64,000 nucleotides of DNA, taken from NCBI GenBank assembly GCA_963822255.1, contig CAWGGV010000006.1:372001-436000 (forward strand). The letters run 5' to 3'. Source of the stretch: UBA7803 sp963822255. Its GTDB lineage: Bacteria > Pseudomonadota > Gammaproteobacteria > Pseudomonadales > Azotimanducaceae. Position numbers and translations under genes: made by a program. The first letter of the stretch is position 1, and each line of letters starts with the position of its first letter. Under the pieces are notes generated by a model, which saw nothing but the letters and a program-made list of their open reading frames with translations, was not told the DNA's origin and did no database searches. Below are positions 34,468 to 43,729 of the stretch, piece by piece.

Positions 34468-35847
34468 TCAGACCCCGACCACCCGGTAGCACGGGTGATA
34501 ATGGGCGCCCTCCAGCTTCATGCGACCCTGCCGCACGAACTGCCTGAGCAGATGATCCAGCGCCGCGGTGAGGCTGGCGTCGCTGTGCAACTCGAACGGC
34601 CCGCGGCGCTCGATCATGCGGATGCCGTGATCCTTGACGTTGCCCGTGACGATGGCGGAGAACGCCCGCCGCAGCGCCACCGCCAACTCGTGCGGCGGCA
34701 GGTCCCTCGACAGGGCGAGGCCGGAAACGTTCTCGTGGTTCACCACGAACGGCGTCTGGTGCTCGAAGGGGATGCTGAGCAGCCAGTTGAAATAGTAGGC
34801 GTCGCCGTCCCTGCGCCGCTGCCGACGCACCCGCCGGATGCGCTCGTCCATCCGTTCGCCCACCCGGGCGGCGTCGCCGACGACGATCTCGTAGCGGCCG
34901 GCGATGTCGTCACCCAGGGTAAGGCGGAGGAACTCGTCCAGCTCGCGGAAGTAATCGCTGCTCTCCTCCGGGCCGGTGAAGATGACGGGCATCTCCTGAC
35001 GGCCGTTGGCCGGGTCCAGCAGCACGCCGAGCAGGTACAGCACCTCCTCGGCGGTGCCGGCCCCGCCCGGGAACACCACGATGCCGTGGCCGAGCCGGAG
35101 GAAAGCTTCCAGGCGCTTCTCGATGTCGGGCATCACCACCAGGTGGCTGACCATGGGGTTCGGCGGCTCGGCGGCGATGATGCCCGGCTCGGACAGACCC
35201 AGATAGCGGCCGTCCCGGCGCCGCTGCTTGGCGTGGCCTACCGCGGCCCCTTTCATGGGGCCCTTCATGGCGCCGGGGCCGCAGCCGGTGCAGATGTCGA
35301 GCCCGCGGAGGCCGAGCTGATAGCCCACCTCCTTGGTGTAGTCGTACTCGCGTCGGGTGATGGAGTGGCCACCCCAGCACACCACCAGGTTGGGCGCCAG
35401 GTCCGGGTTCAGCACCCGCGCGTTCTTCAACATCTGAAACACCACGTCGGTCACGCCCGCCGAGGTGGACTGGTCGAACAGATCGCTGTCGGCGACGTCG
35501 GTGCCCATGTAGACCACGTCACGGAGCACCGCGAACAGGTGCTGGCGGATGCCCTCGACGATCCGCCCGTCCACGAACGCGCTGGCCGGGGCGTTTCTGA
35601 TGACGAGCTTGAGGCCGCGGGTACGTTTCGCCACCTCGATGGAAAAATCGCTGTAGGCCTCGAAGATGGCGGCTGCGTTGTCGGTCTGATTGCCGGTGTT
35701 CATCACCGCCAGCGCGCAGCGCCGGAACAGCTCCATGAGCTGGGTCTCCCGGGCGGTGCTGGTGAGCGCCGCCACCTCCCGCTGCGACAGCAGCTCGAGG
35801 CTGCCGCGAGGCCCCACGTGAACGTCTGTCGCGTGCTTCTCCGCCAT
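34468..35847 (-). CDS. ppnN: Nucleotide 5'-monophosphate nucleosidase PpnN (YgdH/LOG-like)
   Basis: A 459-residue cytoplasmic enzyme predicted to split nucleoside monophosphates into base and ribose 5-phosphate. The LOG-like catalytic motif is VVFPGGAGTAEEVLYLLG near residues 250-270, preceded by GPGAMKGPMKGA. An N-terminal domain (DUF4478 type) and a C-terminal domain flank it, as in E. coli PpnN of similar length. In E. coli the enzyme responds to (p)ppGpp. It lies between the small secreted protein gene and ccmA with gaps of two and nine bases, so it is within the same operon. Confidence 0.92.
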   Translation of the reverse strand: MAEKHATDVHVGPRGSLELLSQREVAALTSTARETQLMELFRRCALAVMNTGNQTDNAAAIFEAYSDFSIEVAKRTRGLKLVIRNAPASAFVDGRIVEGIRQHLFAVLRDVVYMGTDVADSDLFDQSTSAGVTDVVFQMLKNARVLNPDLAPNLVVCWGGHSITRREYDYTKEVGYQLGLRGLDICTGCGPGAMKGPMKGAAVGHAKQRRRDGRYLGLSEPGIIAAEPPNPMVSHLVVMPDIEKRLEAFLRLGHGIVVFPGGAGTAEEVLYLLGVLLDPANGRQEMPVIFTGPEESSDYFRELDEFLRLTLGDDIAGRYEIVVGDAARVGERMDERIRRVRRQRRRDGDAYYFNWLLSIPFEHQTPFVVNHENVSGLALSRDLPPHELAVALRRAFSAIVTGNVKDHGIRMIERRGPFELHSDASLTAALDHLLRQFVRQGRMKLEGAHYHPCYRVVGV

Positions 35848-35849
35848 GC

Positions 35850-36347
35850 CTACTGCATGCGCACGTGGAAGTAGACCTGACCGCTCTGACCCGGAGCTAC
35901 GTCCTGCTGATAGGTCCAGCGCAGACTCGTCACCGGAGGGGGTCCGTCGTCTGCCGTTCCGGCACCCGGCCCACTGCCGGCGCCGGCTTCTGGCTCCCCG
36001 GCACTGAACGTCTGCCCGTCGGTGGAGTACTCCACCAGGGTGGCGTCACCGCCGGCGCTGCCATCCACGTAGACGGTGCCGTCGGGAATGGGGGTAGTAA
36101 CGATGATGCGACCCGCGTCCACCACCATGTCGCTGTCGTTCTCGAACGTGATGGTGTAGCGCAGCTCCTCGCCGGGCACCACTTGATCCGCCGGCACCAG
36201 CTCCCGGTTGGCCGTGCCCGCATCGTCCAGGGTGGTCGCCACCTTGCTGACCGTAGTCTCGAGGGTCACCTCGCCCCACGCCCCCGCGGCAGCCAGCATC
36301 GGCAGCACCGCCAGAGCCCGCAGAGCCACCGCTGTCGTCCGTCTCAT
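35850..36347 (-). CDS. Small secreted DUF11-like protein
   Basis: A 165-residue exported protein. The ATG at 36347 has AGGAG upstream and overlaps the yheU stop by four bases. A signal peptide (ALRALAVLPMLAAAGAWG) is followed by a single Ig-like beta domain of the DUF11 or conserved-repeat type, recognised by VVPGEELRYTITFEND, IIVTTPIPDGTVYVDGSA and a closing LRWTYQQDVAPGQSGQVYFHVRMQ. A Gly/Pro/Glu-rich insert breaks the domain near residue 125. No cysteines or anchoring signal are seen. Such domains are usually found in long surface proteins, so a stand-alone copy is unusual. The function is unknown. Confidence 0.8.
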   Translation of the reverse strand: MRRTTAVALRALAVLPMLAAAGAWGEVTLETTVSKVATTLDDAGTANRELVPADQVVPGEELRYTITFENDSDMVVDAGRIIVTTPIPDGTVYVDGSAGGDATLVEYSTDGQTFSAGEPEAGAGSGPGAGTADDGPPPVTSLRWTYQQDVAPGQSGQVYFHVRMQ

Positions 36348-36601
36348 GACTTCTCCTTGCTCATCGGCGCAGCCGCAGGGCGAACGTCGGTGGTCCGGGT
36401 CTCGGAATCGAACCAGATCTCGGCCTCGCCGCGCGCGATCGCCCGTTCCACGGCGCGGCACTTCTCCTCCAGAGAGTAGTCGTGATGTCCGTAATCGGTG
36501 CCTTCCCGCAGCACGAAAGCCTCGACGATGCCACGCAGGGCATCCGGTGACAGGGACGTTGACGGGACCTTGATCGCGGGCTTGGAGTTTACGTGATGCA
36601 C
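36344..36601 (-). CDS. yheU: YheU family protein (UPF0270)
   Basis: A short cytoplasmic protein of 85 residues. The core LSPDALRGIVEAFVLREGTDYG followed by HDYSLEEKCRAVERAIARGEAEIWFD matches the UPF0270/YheU family, whose role is unknown. The C-terminal tail is longer than in E. coli. The start is uncertain because the ATG at 36601 has only a weak ribosome site (GAGCAG). It is the first gene of the long minus-strand unit that runs on through ppnN and ccm. Confidence 0.85.
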   Translation of the reverse strand: MHHVNSKPAIKVPSTSLSPDALRGIVEAFVLREGTDYGHHDYSLEEKCRAVERAIARGEAEIWFDSETRTTDVRPAAAPMSKEKS

Positions 36602-36718
36602 TGCTCAATCTGGCCATTCCGGGTTGAATTTAGCTCACCGAGGTGCGTTACTTCCGGCAATTCAGCACCACTCCCAGCAGCGGCGCTTGCTACTGGCGTT
36701 CCAACAGGACGGGGAACC

Positions 36719-37426
36719 ATGGCCGAACAGGAACACATTCTGGTCGTCGAAGACGAGCCTATCACACGAGAACAACTGGTCTCCTACTTCGAGGAGGAAG
36801 GCTACAAGGTCAGTTCCACCGGTTCCGGAGACGAAGTCCTCCCCATGGTGCAGGAGCGGGACGTCATACTCGTGCTCCTGGACATCAAGCTGCCCGGCAA
36901 GGACGGGCTCACGCTCACCCGGGAGATCCGCACGGAATCCGATCTGGGCATCATCCTGGTCACCAGCAAGCAGGAGCAGATCGACAAGATCCTTGGGCTG
37001 GAGTCCGGCGCCGACGACTACGTGACAAAGCCGTTCGACCCCCGGGAACTGCTGTCCCGGGCACGCAACCTCATCCGCCGGGTGCACATTCAACAACGTC
37101 AGCGCCGCAAGAACCACATCCGTCACTTCGAAAGCTGGCAGCTCGACCTCAACAAGCGCGAGCTGACCTCGCCGGATGGCGAGAAGTCGACCCTGTCCGC
37201 CGGTGAGTATCAGCTTCTGCTGGCGTTCATGGAGCGCGCCGGCGAGGTGATGAACCGAGACCAGCTCATGAACCGCATCCGCAACCGCGAGTGGTTCCCG
37301 GACGACCGGTACATCGACGTGCTGGTGGGCCAGCTTCGCAAGAAGCTCGGCGAGCGGGCCTCTACCGCTAAGATCATCACCACGATCCACGGCACCGGAT
37401 ACCTGTTCACGCCCGAGGTCACCTGA
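36719..37426 (+). CDS. TorR/ArcA-like response regulator
   Basis: A 235-residue OmpR-family regulator. The start MAEQEHILVVEDEPITREQL is nearly the ArcA/TorR N-terminus. The phosphoacceptor is Asp55 in LLDIKLPGKDGL, with Thr or Ser in ILVTSK and Lys in DDYVTKPFDP. The winged-helix domain runs from about 140 to the C-terminus (STLSAGEYQLLLAF, then TIHGTGYLF). ArcA and TorR are both fed by tripartite kinases with an Hpt domain. The next gene codes for exactly such a kinase 63 bases downstream, so the two are likely a cognate pair. Confidence 0.93.
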   Translation: MAEQEHILVVEDEPITREQLVSYFEEEGYKVSSTGSGDEVLPMVQERDVILVLLDIKLPGKDGLTLTREIRTESDLGIILVTSKQEQIDKILGLESGADDYVTKPFDPRELLSRARNLIRRVHIQQRQRRKNHIRHFESWQLDLNKRELTSPDGEKSTLSAGEYQLLLAFMERAGEVMNRDQLMNRIRNREWFPDDRYIDVLVGQLRKKLGERASTAKIITTIHGTGYLFTPEVT

Positions 37427-37489
37427 AGCCCGGGAGCGGCCTCACAAACCGGGCACAGCACCGGGGGGCGCTCGGCGATACGATGACCG

Positions 37490-40400
37490 GTGGAGCGCCA
37501 TGCCGTTGGGGCAACAGACGGCGAAACGATCGCAGGGACTGATCCAGTGGCAAAGGGGGTAGACAAGACCATCTACGAAAGCGTCTCGACGCTGGTCAAG
37601 CGCTCTCAATGGGACGGCCAGCCGGTCATCATCAAGGCGCTGAAGCCCGCTGCCAGAAGCTCCCACTTCATCGCCCGCTATCACCACGAGTTCAAGATCA
37701 ACCAGTCGCTCACCAGCCCCTACGTGTGTCGGGCGCTGGCCATCGACGACAGCGAGCAGCGCATCATCTTCGAGGACTCCGCCGGCCGCTCCCTGCGGGA
37801 GCTGATCGGTGCCGACGCCCTGTCTCTCGACGAGAAGATCGACGTCGCCATGACCCTCGCCCAGGCGCTCCAGTCCATCCACGACGAAGGGGTCATCCAC
37901 CGGGACCTGAACCCCGGCAACATCATCGTGGTGGAAGACACCCTCGCGGTGCAGATCATCGACTTCGGGCTCGCCAGTCTGGCGCCGCGCGAGTACCCGC
38001 ATCAGGATCCGGGCGGTCAGCTGACCGGCACCCTGCCCTACGTCTCGCCGGAGCAGACCGGGCGGGTCAACCGGGTGGTGGACTACCGCACCGACCTTTA
38101 CTCGATGGGGATCACCCTGTACGAGCTGTTCAACGGCAAGACGCCGTTCACCAGCAACGATCCGCTGGAGATGATTCACGCCCACATCGCCAGCACCCCG
38201 AAGCCACTGCACGTCGCTAACCCCGAGGTGCCCCAGTGGCTTTCTGACGTGGTGCACAAGCTCCTCTCCAAGCAGCCCGAGGACCGCTACCAGAGCGCGT
38301 CCGCCGCCCGCGACGATCTGGCGGAAGGGCAGCAGCACGCGGCCATCATTCCGTTCCGGCTCGGCCGCACGGACGCTCCCGGTCAGCTTTCCCTGCCGAA
38401 GCGCCTGTACGGGCGCGAAGCGGCCCTCGAGGACGTGCGTACCGCCGTGGAGCGGGTGATCGCCGGCGAGAGCGTCATCATCGAGATCAACGGCGCCGGC
38501 GGCATGGGCAAGACCGCCCTGTTCGACGCCCTGGCGCGGGAGGCCCGGGAGCGGAGCATGCTCACGGCGCGGATCGGCCTCAGGGGCAGCCCGTATCGGG
38601 ACGGCGCGGGCCTGTGGCTCGAGCTGCTGCGCCTGCTCACCCGCCAGGCGCTGTCCCTGGCGCCGCCCGAAGGCCAGCTTCTGCTCGACCGGCTGGAACG
38701 GCTGGCGCCGCCGAGCCTGGTGTGCCTGGCGGCCTACGTGCCGGAGCTCCGGCCGCTTCTCGAGCGGTCCGGCGTCGATCCCGAGCAGGAGCCGGCAGCG
38801 CCCGCCATCGCCGTCATGCACGCGTTGAAGGCCATGAGCCCCCATCCGCTGTGCGTGATGATCGAGGATGTGGATCATCAGCCGGAAGACGATCTGGCGC
38901 ACCTGCTGAACACCGCGGCCGAGCTGCGTCACCTGCTGCTGGCGTTCTCCCAGGAGCGGCCGGACCCGGCGTTGTTCGAACGGCCGCGCCTGGCCACCAA
39001 GCGGGTGCACGTGCCGCTGGGGCCGCTCACCAAAGGTGACGTGCGCAAGCTCCTGGCGGACATGCTCACCCAGGGCGAGGCACGGGTCCGTGAGCTCGCC
39101 GGTGAGCTGCATGCCAAGACCGACGGGGTGGCCGGGCATCTGCTGGAGCTGACTTTCGAGCTTCACAGCGAGCAGATCATCGCCTACGACGCCGCCGATG
39201 GTGAATGGCGCTGGGATCTCGAGCGGGTGCGCCGCCACTACTTCAGCAACAACTCCGTGGACCGGGTGCGCAAGCAGCTCGAAGCTCTGCCCGAACCTAC
39301 CCGCGAGGGTCTGTACTGGGCCGCCGCCATCGGCGACGAGTTCACCAGCCGGCTGGTTCAGACCTTGCTCGAGGAGAACGGCCACGCCGGCGCAGATGCC
39401 TCCGGCGTGCTGCGGCCGGCGCTCACCGCTGCGCTCGTCCGCAGCGTCGACAGCAATGGCAGCGCGGGGCCGGCGGGCGACGAGCGGGATTTCGACACCA
39501 CCTACCGTTTCTCTCACCCGCGCATCCGGGCGCTGCTGTACGGCAGCCAGACGCGGGAAGACAAGCCGCGGCGCCATGCCGCCATCACCCGGGCGCTGAA
39601 GCGCCTGCGGACGCGGTCCGACAGCGGCGTCATGCGACTCGCCGACCACCTGAACGCGGCTGTGGACTTTCTCGAGGCCGAGCCGGGGCAGAAGGCGGAC
39701 GTTGCTCATCACAACCTGCTCGCCGCCCGGGCCGCGCTCGCCCAGGGGCTGTTCCAGGCGGCGTACAAGTACGCCCGCAGCGGCCTGGCGGTGGGCGGCG
39801 CGGCCGTGGACGAGGTGGTGTCTCTCGAGCTCAGTGAGTGCGCGGCCGAGGCCGCTTTCCTGTGCGGCGACTTCCACCAGCTCTATCGGGTCGTCCGCGA
39901 GACCGCCGCCCACAGCAGCGTCATCGAGGAAGTGCGGATCCGCGCGGCGGCGGTGCAGAACCGGCTGGGCGAGGCGGAGAGCCTGGCGGAAGCGGCCCTC
40001 GAGCGTCTGGGCGCGGAGATTCCTCCCCGCCCCCGGCTGCCGGCCCGTGCCGTGACGCGGCGGCTGCAGGATAACGTCGCACGCTGGCGCCGGCTGGTCG
40101 AGCGGCGGCTGGACGGCCGGCTGCCGACACCGATCCGAGTGGTAGACGATCTGCGCGTGCACGAGATCTACCGGCTCTACGGCTACCTGCTGCACATCGG
40201 CTATCACCTCGCCACTCCGCGGCTGTTCATGCTGGCGCGCCGGATCCAGCAGCGGGCGCGCCGTTCCGGCTACAGTGCCGAGGTGGCGTTCGCCCATGCA
40301 GCGCTGGCCGTCACGGCCTTGACGGACGGCGACGTGACGTCGGCCCGGCGCTACGCCGACCAGGCCCGCATGCTGGCGTCGAGGTTTCCCGGGGAAAGCT

Positions 40401-43400
40401 TCTCCGTGCGCAGCACCACCCTGCTGAACGGGCTGGTGGACCCGTGGTTCACCTCGCTGGACCACACCCTGAACGCGCTCTCGGAGAATCTCGCCACCAG
40501 CATGGCGCGCCACGACTACGAGTTCGCGGCGGCTGCCAGCGCCTTCTACTCCATCAATGCGATCGTCCGCGGCGCCGAGCTGGGCTCGCTGCGCCAGGGC
40601 CTGCACGGGCAGCTCTCCCAGCTCACGCCTTACCAGCACGTCACCGGCATCAACATCACCCGGTTCGTGCTGCAGATCGTCAACAGCCTGGTCGGGCAGG
40701 CCGACGTGGACCCGGACCCGGAACGCGGCCAGAGCCTCGCCATCCACAATCAGGAGGACGTGGCGGCCCACGGCGTCGTGTACGTGCTGCGGCTTTACTA
40801 CGCGGTGCTGTTTCAGGACTTCCAGGGCGCCGGCAACATCCTGCGTCTGGCACGCGATTACGGGCGCTCCCTGTCCGGCTCGCCGCTGCTCGCGGTGCTG
40901 AAGTTCTCGGAGAGCCTGGTGCACCTCCGAGCCGGCGGCCGCAACGCGGCCGGCGAGCCGGACGAGGGGCCCGGAGCGACGTCCACGGTGCGCGCGAACC
41001 TGAAGCTCCTGAAACGCTGGCAGAGTCAGGGCGCCGCGCACGTCGAGCCGAAGATCCTGGTGATCGAGGCGGAGCTGGCCTGGCAGCGCGGCCACACCAC
41101 CCGGAGCCTCGAGCTCTACGAGCGGGCGGCCGAGCGCTCCCGGCGCTTCGGCCTCGCCAACGACGAGGCCCTGGCCTACGAGCTGGCGGCACGGGCCTGC
41201 GACAAGAGCGGCCGCACCGACTTCGCCAAGCTGTTCGCGCGCAACGCGTATCACGCCTACCTGCGCTGGGGCGCGGCCGCCAAGACCAACCAGCTCGAGC
41301 GCGAGTTCCAGTCACTGCTGCAGGAAGGCCAGGAAGGCCGGCGCTCCGGCTCGCTGTCGGTGGGCGATCTGGCGGAGCTCACCGTCCGCGACATCCACAA
41401 CCGCTCCTCCACCTTCAATACCGGCGACTTCAACGAACGCATCCTCGACACCACCACGGTACTGCGGGCGGCACAGACCATCTCCGGCGAGATCATGCTG
41501 GACCAGGTGCTGACCAAGCTCCTGCGCCTGGCGCTGGAGCACGCCGGCGCGCAGAAGGCGTGCATGCTGCTGGCCCACGAGCGGCGGCTGTACGTGGAAG
41601 CGGTGGCCTCGGTGGACGGTGGGCCCACCCACCGGGTAGTGCCGCCGGTGCCGCTGGAGGCGTCGGACGACGTCCCCGAGAGCATGATCCAGTTCGTCGC
41701 CCGCACCAAGGAAACCCTGGTGATCGGCGACGCCACCCAGGAGGACGTGTTCACTCAGGATGCCTACGTTAAGCGTATGCAACCGCTGTCGGTGCTGTGT
41801 CTGCCGATCGTCCATCGCGGCGAGATCTCGGGCATTCTCTACATCGAGCACCGCTGGCTCACCGACGTGTTCACCCGCCAGCGGGTGGAGGTGCTGGCGC
41901 TGTTGACTTCCCAGGCCGCCATCTCCATCGAGAACGCGCGGCTGTACGCGGACCTGCAGGCCACCCGGGATGAGTATCGCACCCTCTACGACAACGCCAT
42001 CGAGGGGCTCTTCCGCATCAGCCCGAGCGGCGTGCTGCTGTCGGCCAACCCGACCCTGGGGCGCATCCTCGGCTTCGACAACGTGCTGCAGCTCCTCGAC
42101 GAGTACCGCGAGCTCCTCGACCGCGTGTTCCTGTCCCGGGAACGCATCGGCCAGTTCCTGTCGGAGCTCGAGCAGCATGGCATGGTGAACGGGCTGGAGG
42201 CCCAGGGGGTGACCCGTCAGGGACGTACGTTGTGGATGGCCCTCACCGCCCGTCTCAACAAGGAGCCGGACGGAAGAGAGTACATCGACGGTTCGCTGAT
42301 CGACATCTCCGAGCGCATCGAGCGCGAGCAGGCCGACAAGCAGCGACAGATCGCCGAAGCGGCCACTCAGGCCAAGAGTGCGTTCCTGGCGAACATGAGC
42401 CACGAGATCCGCACCCCCATGAACGCCATCGTCGGCTTTTCCAAGCTCGCGCTGGATACCTCCCTCGACCGCAAGCAGCACGAGTACGTGACCTCCATCC
42501 GCAATGCGGCGGAGAGCCTGCTGGCACTGGTCAACGACATTCTGGACTTCTCGAAGATCGAGGCGGGCAAGCTCACTCTCGAGCACCGGCCGTTCACCCT
42601 GGCCGATACCCTCGGCGAGGTGGAGCGGCTGTTCCGCACCGAGCTACGGCGCAGGAAGCTCGACTTCACCATCGAGGACCGCACCGGCGAGCACCCGGAC
42701 TTTCCGGCGGACGGTCTGCTGATGGGCGACGCCATGCGGCTGCAGCAGGTGCTGGTGAACCTGGTCGGTAACGCCGTGAAGTTCACCGAGCGCGGCGGAA
42801 TCCGCCTGTCGGTGAAGGTGGAACGCTGCTCGCCTCCCGACGTGATGCTGGCGCTGGCCGTCACCGACACCGGCATCGGCATCAGCGATGAGCAACAGGC
42901 ACGGCTGTTCGAATCGTTCGAGCAGGCCGAATCCTCGACCACCCGGCGCTTTGGCGGCACCGGGCTCGGGCTGACCATCTGCCGACGTCTGGTGGAAGTG
43001 ATGGGCGGCGGGATCGCCGTCACCTCCGAGCCGGGATCCGGCAGCACGTTCGAATTCACCGTTCGCCTGACGCTTGCCGACGAGAACGCCAGAGTGGCGG
43101 ATCCCACCGCCGTGCGCGAGCGGAACACCGCCATTCTGGAAGGGCGCTACATCCTGGTAGCGGAAGACAATCCAATCAATCAGCAGCTCGCCCTGGAGTT
43201 TCTGCAGCGTGCCGGGGCGCGGGTGGACATCGCGGAGAACGGTCGCGAAGCGGTGGACCGGGCCACCGCCAGCGAGTACGACGCCGTGCTGATGGACATC
43301 CACATGCCGCTGCTGGACGGTCTCGAGGCCACCCGCATCCTGCGCCAGCAGGGGCTCTCGCTTCCCATCGTCGCGGTCTCGGCGGATGCCCTCACCACCC

Positions 43401-43729
43401 GCCGCTCCGCCGCCCTGGATGCCGGATGCGATGCCTACGTCACCAAGCCCATCGACTTCGACGAGCTGCTCGGCGTGATGACCCGGGTTCTTCCCGAGTC
43501 GGGTGACGTGCCGTTCCGCCGGCGCGCCACCGACCAGGAGGCGCCCACCGCCGCGATCGCCATCCATCCCCGCGCCGCGCAAGCGCTACCCGTCGCGAGG
43601 CTCGGGGAGACGCCCCCGCCGCCGCCGACCGGGCCAGCCGGGAAGCGCTGGACGCGCTGCCGATGCGGCGGGTGCCAGGCATCGACGTCGGCAGCGCCAT
43701 CAAAGCCCACAACGGCAACGTCCGTCTGA
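37490..43729 (+). CDS. Trifunctional Ser/Thr kinase, ATPase and hybrid histidine kinase
   Basis: A 2079-residue signalling protein. An N-terminal protein kinase has Lys49 in VIIKALK, catalytic Asp139 in IHRDLNPGN and Asp158 in IDFGLAS. An AAA/STAND-like ATPase follows (Walker A Lys341 in NGAGGMGKTAL), then about 800 residues of helical TPR-like sequence, a GAF domain near 1317-1480 and a PAS domain near 1490-1615. The histidine kinase has His1638 in MSHEIRTPMN, N box LVNLVGNAVKF and G2 box FGGTGLGL. The receiver has Asp1936 in LMDIHMP. There is no membrane helix. GTG at 37490 is the longest start; GTG at 37547, with AGGGAC seven bases upstream, is equally possible. The last 40 residues are out of frame with the following Hpt domain. 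Confidence 0.93.
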   Translation: MERHAVGATDGETIAGTDPVAKGVDKTIYESVSTLVKRSQWDGQPVIIKALKPAARSSHFIARYHHEFKINQSLTSPYVCRALAIDDSEQRIIFEDSAGRSLRELIGADALSLDEKIDVAMTLAQALQSIHDEGVIHRDLNPGNIIVVEDTLAVQIIDFGLASLAPREYPHQDPGGQLTGTLPYVSPEQTGRVNRVVDYRTDLYSMGITLYELFNGKTPFTSNDPLEMIHAHIASTPKPLHVANPEVPQWLSDVVHKLLSKQPEDRYQSASAARDDLAEGQQHAAIIPFRLGRTDAPGQLSLPKRLYGREAALEDVRTAVERVIAGESVIIEINGAGGMGKTALFDALAREARERSMLTARIGLRGSPYRDGAGLWLELLRLLTRQALSLAPPEGQLLLDRLERLAPPSLVCLAAYVPELRPLLERSGVDPEQEPAAPAIAVMHALKAMSPHPLCVMIEDVDHQPEDDLAHLLNTAAELRHLLLAFSQERPDPALFERPRLATKRVHVPLGPLTKGDVRKLLADMLTQGEARVRELAGELHAKTDGVAGHLLELTFELHSEQIIAYDAADGEWRWDLERVRRHYFSNNSVDRVRKQLEALPEPTREGLYWAAAIGDEFTSRLVQTLLEENGHAGADASGVLRPALTAALVRSVDSNGSAGPAGDERDFDTTYRFSHPRIRALLYGSQTREDKPRRHAAITRALKRLRTRSDSGVMRLADHLNAAVDFLEAEPGQKADVAHHNLLAARAALAQGLFQAAYKYARSGLAVGGAAVDEVVSLELSECAAEAAFLCGDFHQLYRVVRETAAHSSVIEEVRIRAAAVQNRLGEAESLAEAALERLGAEIPPRPRLPARAVTRRLQDNVARWRRLVERRLDGRLPTPIRVVDDLRVHEIYRLYGYLLHIGYHLATPRLFMLARRIQQRARRSGYSAEVAFAHAALAVTALTDGDVTSARRYADQARMLASRFPGESFSVRSTTLLNGLVDPWFTSLDHTLNALSENLATSMARHDYEFAAAASAFYSINAIVRGAELGSLRQGLHGQLSQLTPYQHVTGINITRFVLQIVNSLVGQADVDPDPERGQSLAIHNQEDVAAHGVVYVLRLYYAVLFQDFQGAGNILRLARDYGRSLSGSPLLAVLKFSESLVHLRAGGRNAAGEPDEGPGATSTVRANLKLLKRWQSQGAAHVEPKILVIEAELAWQRGHTTRSLELYERAAERSRRFGLANDEALAYELAARACDKSGRTDFAKLFARNAYHAYLRWGAAAKTNQLEREFQSLLQEGQEGRRSGSLSVGDLAELTVRDIHNRSSTFNTGDFNERILDTTTVLRAAQTISGEIMLDQVLTKLLRLALEHAGAQKACMLLAHERRLYVEAVASVDGGPTHRVVPPVPLEASDDVPESMIQFVARTKETLVIGDATQEDVFTQDAYVKRMQPLSVLCLPIVHRGEISGILYIEHRWLTDVFTRQRVEVLALLTSQAAISIENARLYADLQATRDEYRTLYDNAIEGLFRISPSGVLLSANPTLGRILGFDNVLQLLDEYRELLDRVFLSRERIGQFLSELEQHGMVNGLEAQGVTRQGRTLWMALTARLNKEPDGREYIDGSLIDISERIEREQADKQRQIAEAATQAKSAFLANMSHEIRTPMNAIVGFSKLALDTSLDRKQHEYVTSIRNAAESLLALVNDILDFSKIEAGKLTLEHRPFTLADTLGEVERLFRTELRRRKLDFTIEDRTGEHPDFPADGLLMGDAMRLQQVLVNLVGNAVKFTERGGIRLSVKVERCSPPDVMLALAVTDTGIGISDEQQARLFESFEQAESSTTRRFGGTGLGLTICRRLVEVMGGGIAVTSEPGSGSTFEFTVRLTLADENARVADPTAVRERNTAILEGRYILVAEDNPINQQLALEFLQRAGARVDIAENGREAVDRATASEYDAVLMDIHMPLLDGLEATRILRQQGLSLPIVAVSADALTTRRSAALDAGCDAYVTKPIDFDELLGVMTRVLPESGDVPFRRRATDQEAPTAAIAIHPRAAQALPVARLGETPPPPPTGPAGKRWTRCRCGGCQASTSAAPSKPTTATSV
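43613..43617 (+). other. Likely one-base deletion in a C5 run that detaches the Hpt domain
   Basis: Up to this point the giant kinase is read in one frame with a sensible receiver-to-Hpt linker. After it, that frame gives unusual residues (RCRCGGCQAST) and stops at 43727-43729, while the next frame reads ASREALDALPMRRVPGIDVG and a full Hpt domain. Adding one C to this run would join both parts. The run is followed by repeated CCG triplets, a place where slippage or a sequencing error is easy. Confidence 0.75.

Noticed and set aside
37442..41254. A 1270-codon open frame on the minus strand opposite the giant kinase
   Set aside because: Same reasoning: no motifs, composition of a GC-rich antisense frame, and the plus strand carries clear kinase motifs.
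43613..43617. Programmed -1 ribosomal frameshift as the main explanation for the split Hpt domain
   Set aside because: No X-XXY-YYZ slippery heptamer fits the kinase frame and no stimulatory structure is evident; a one-base deletion or sequencing error is simpler.
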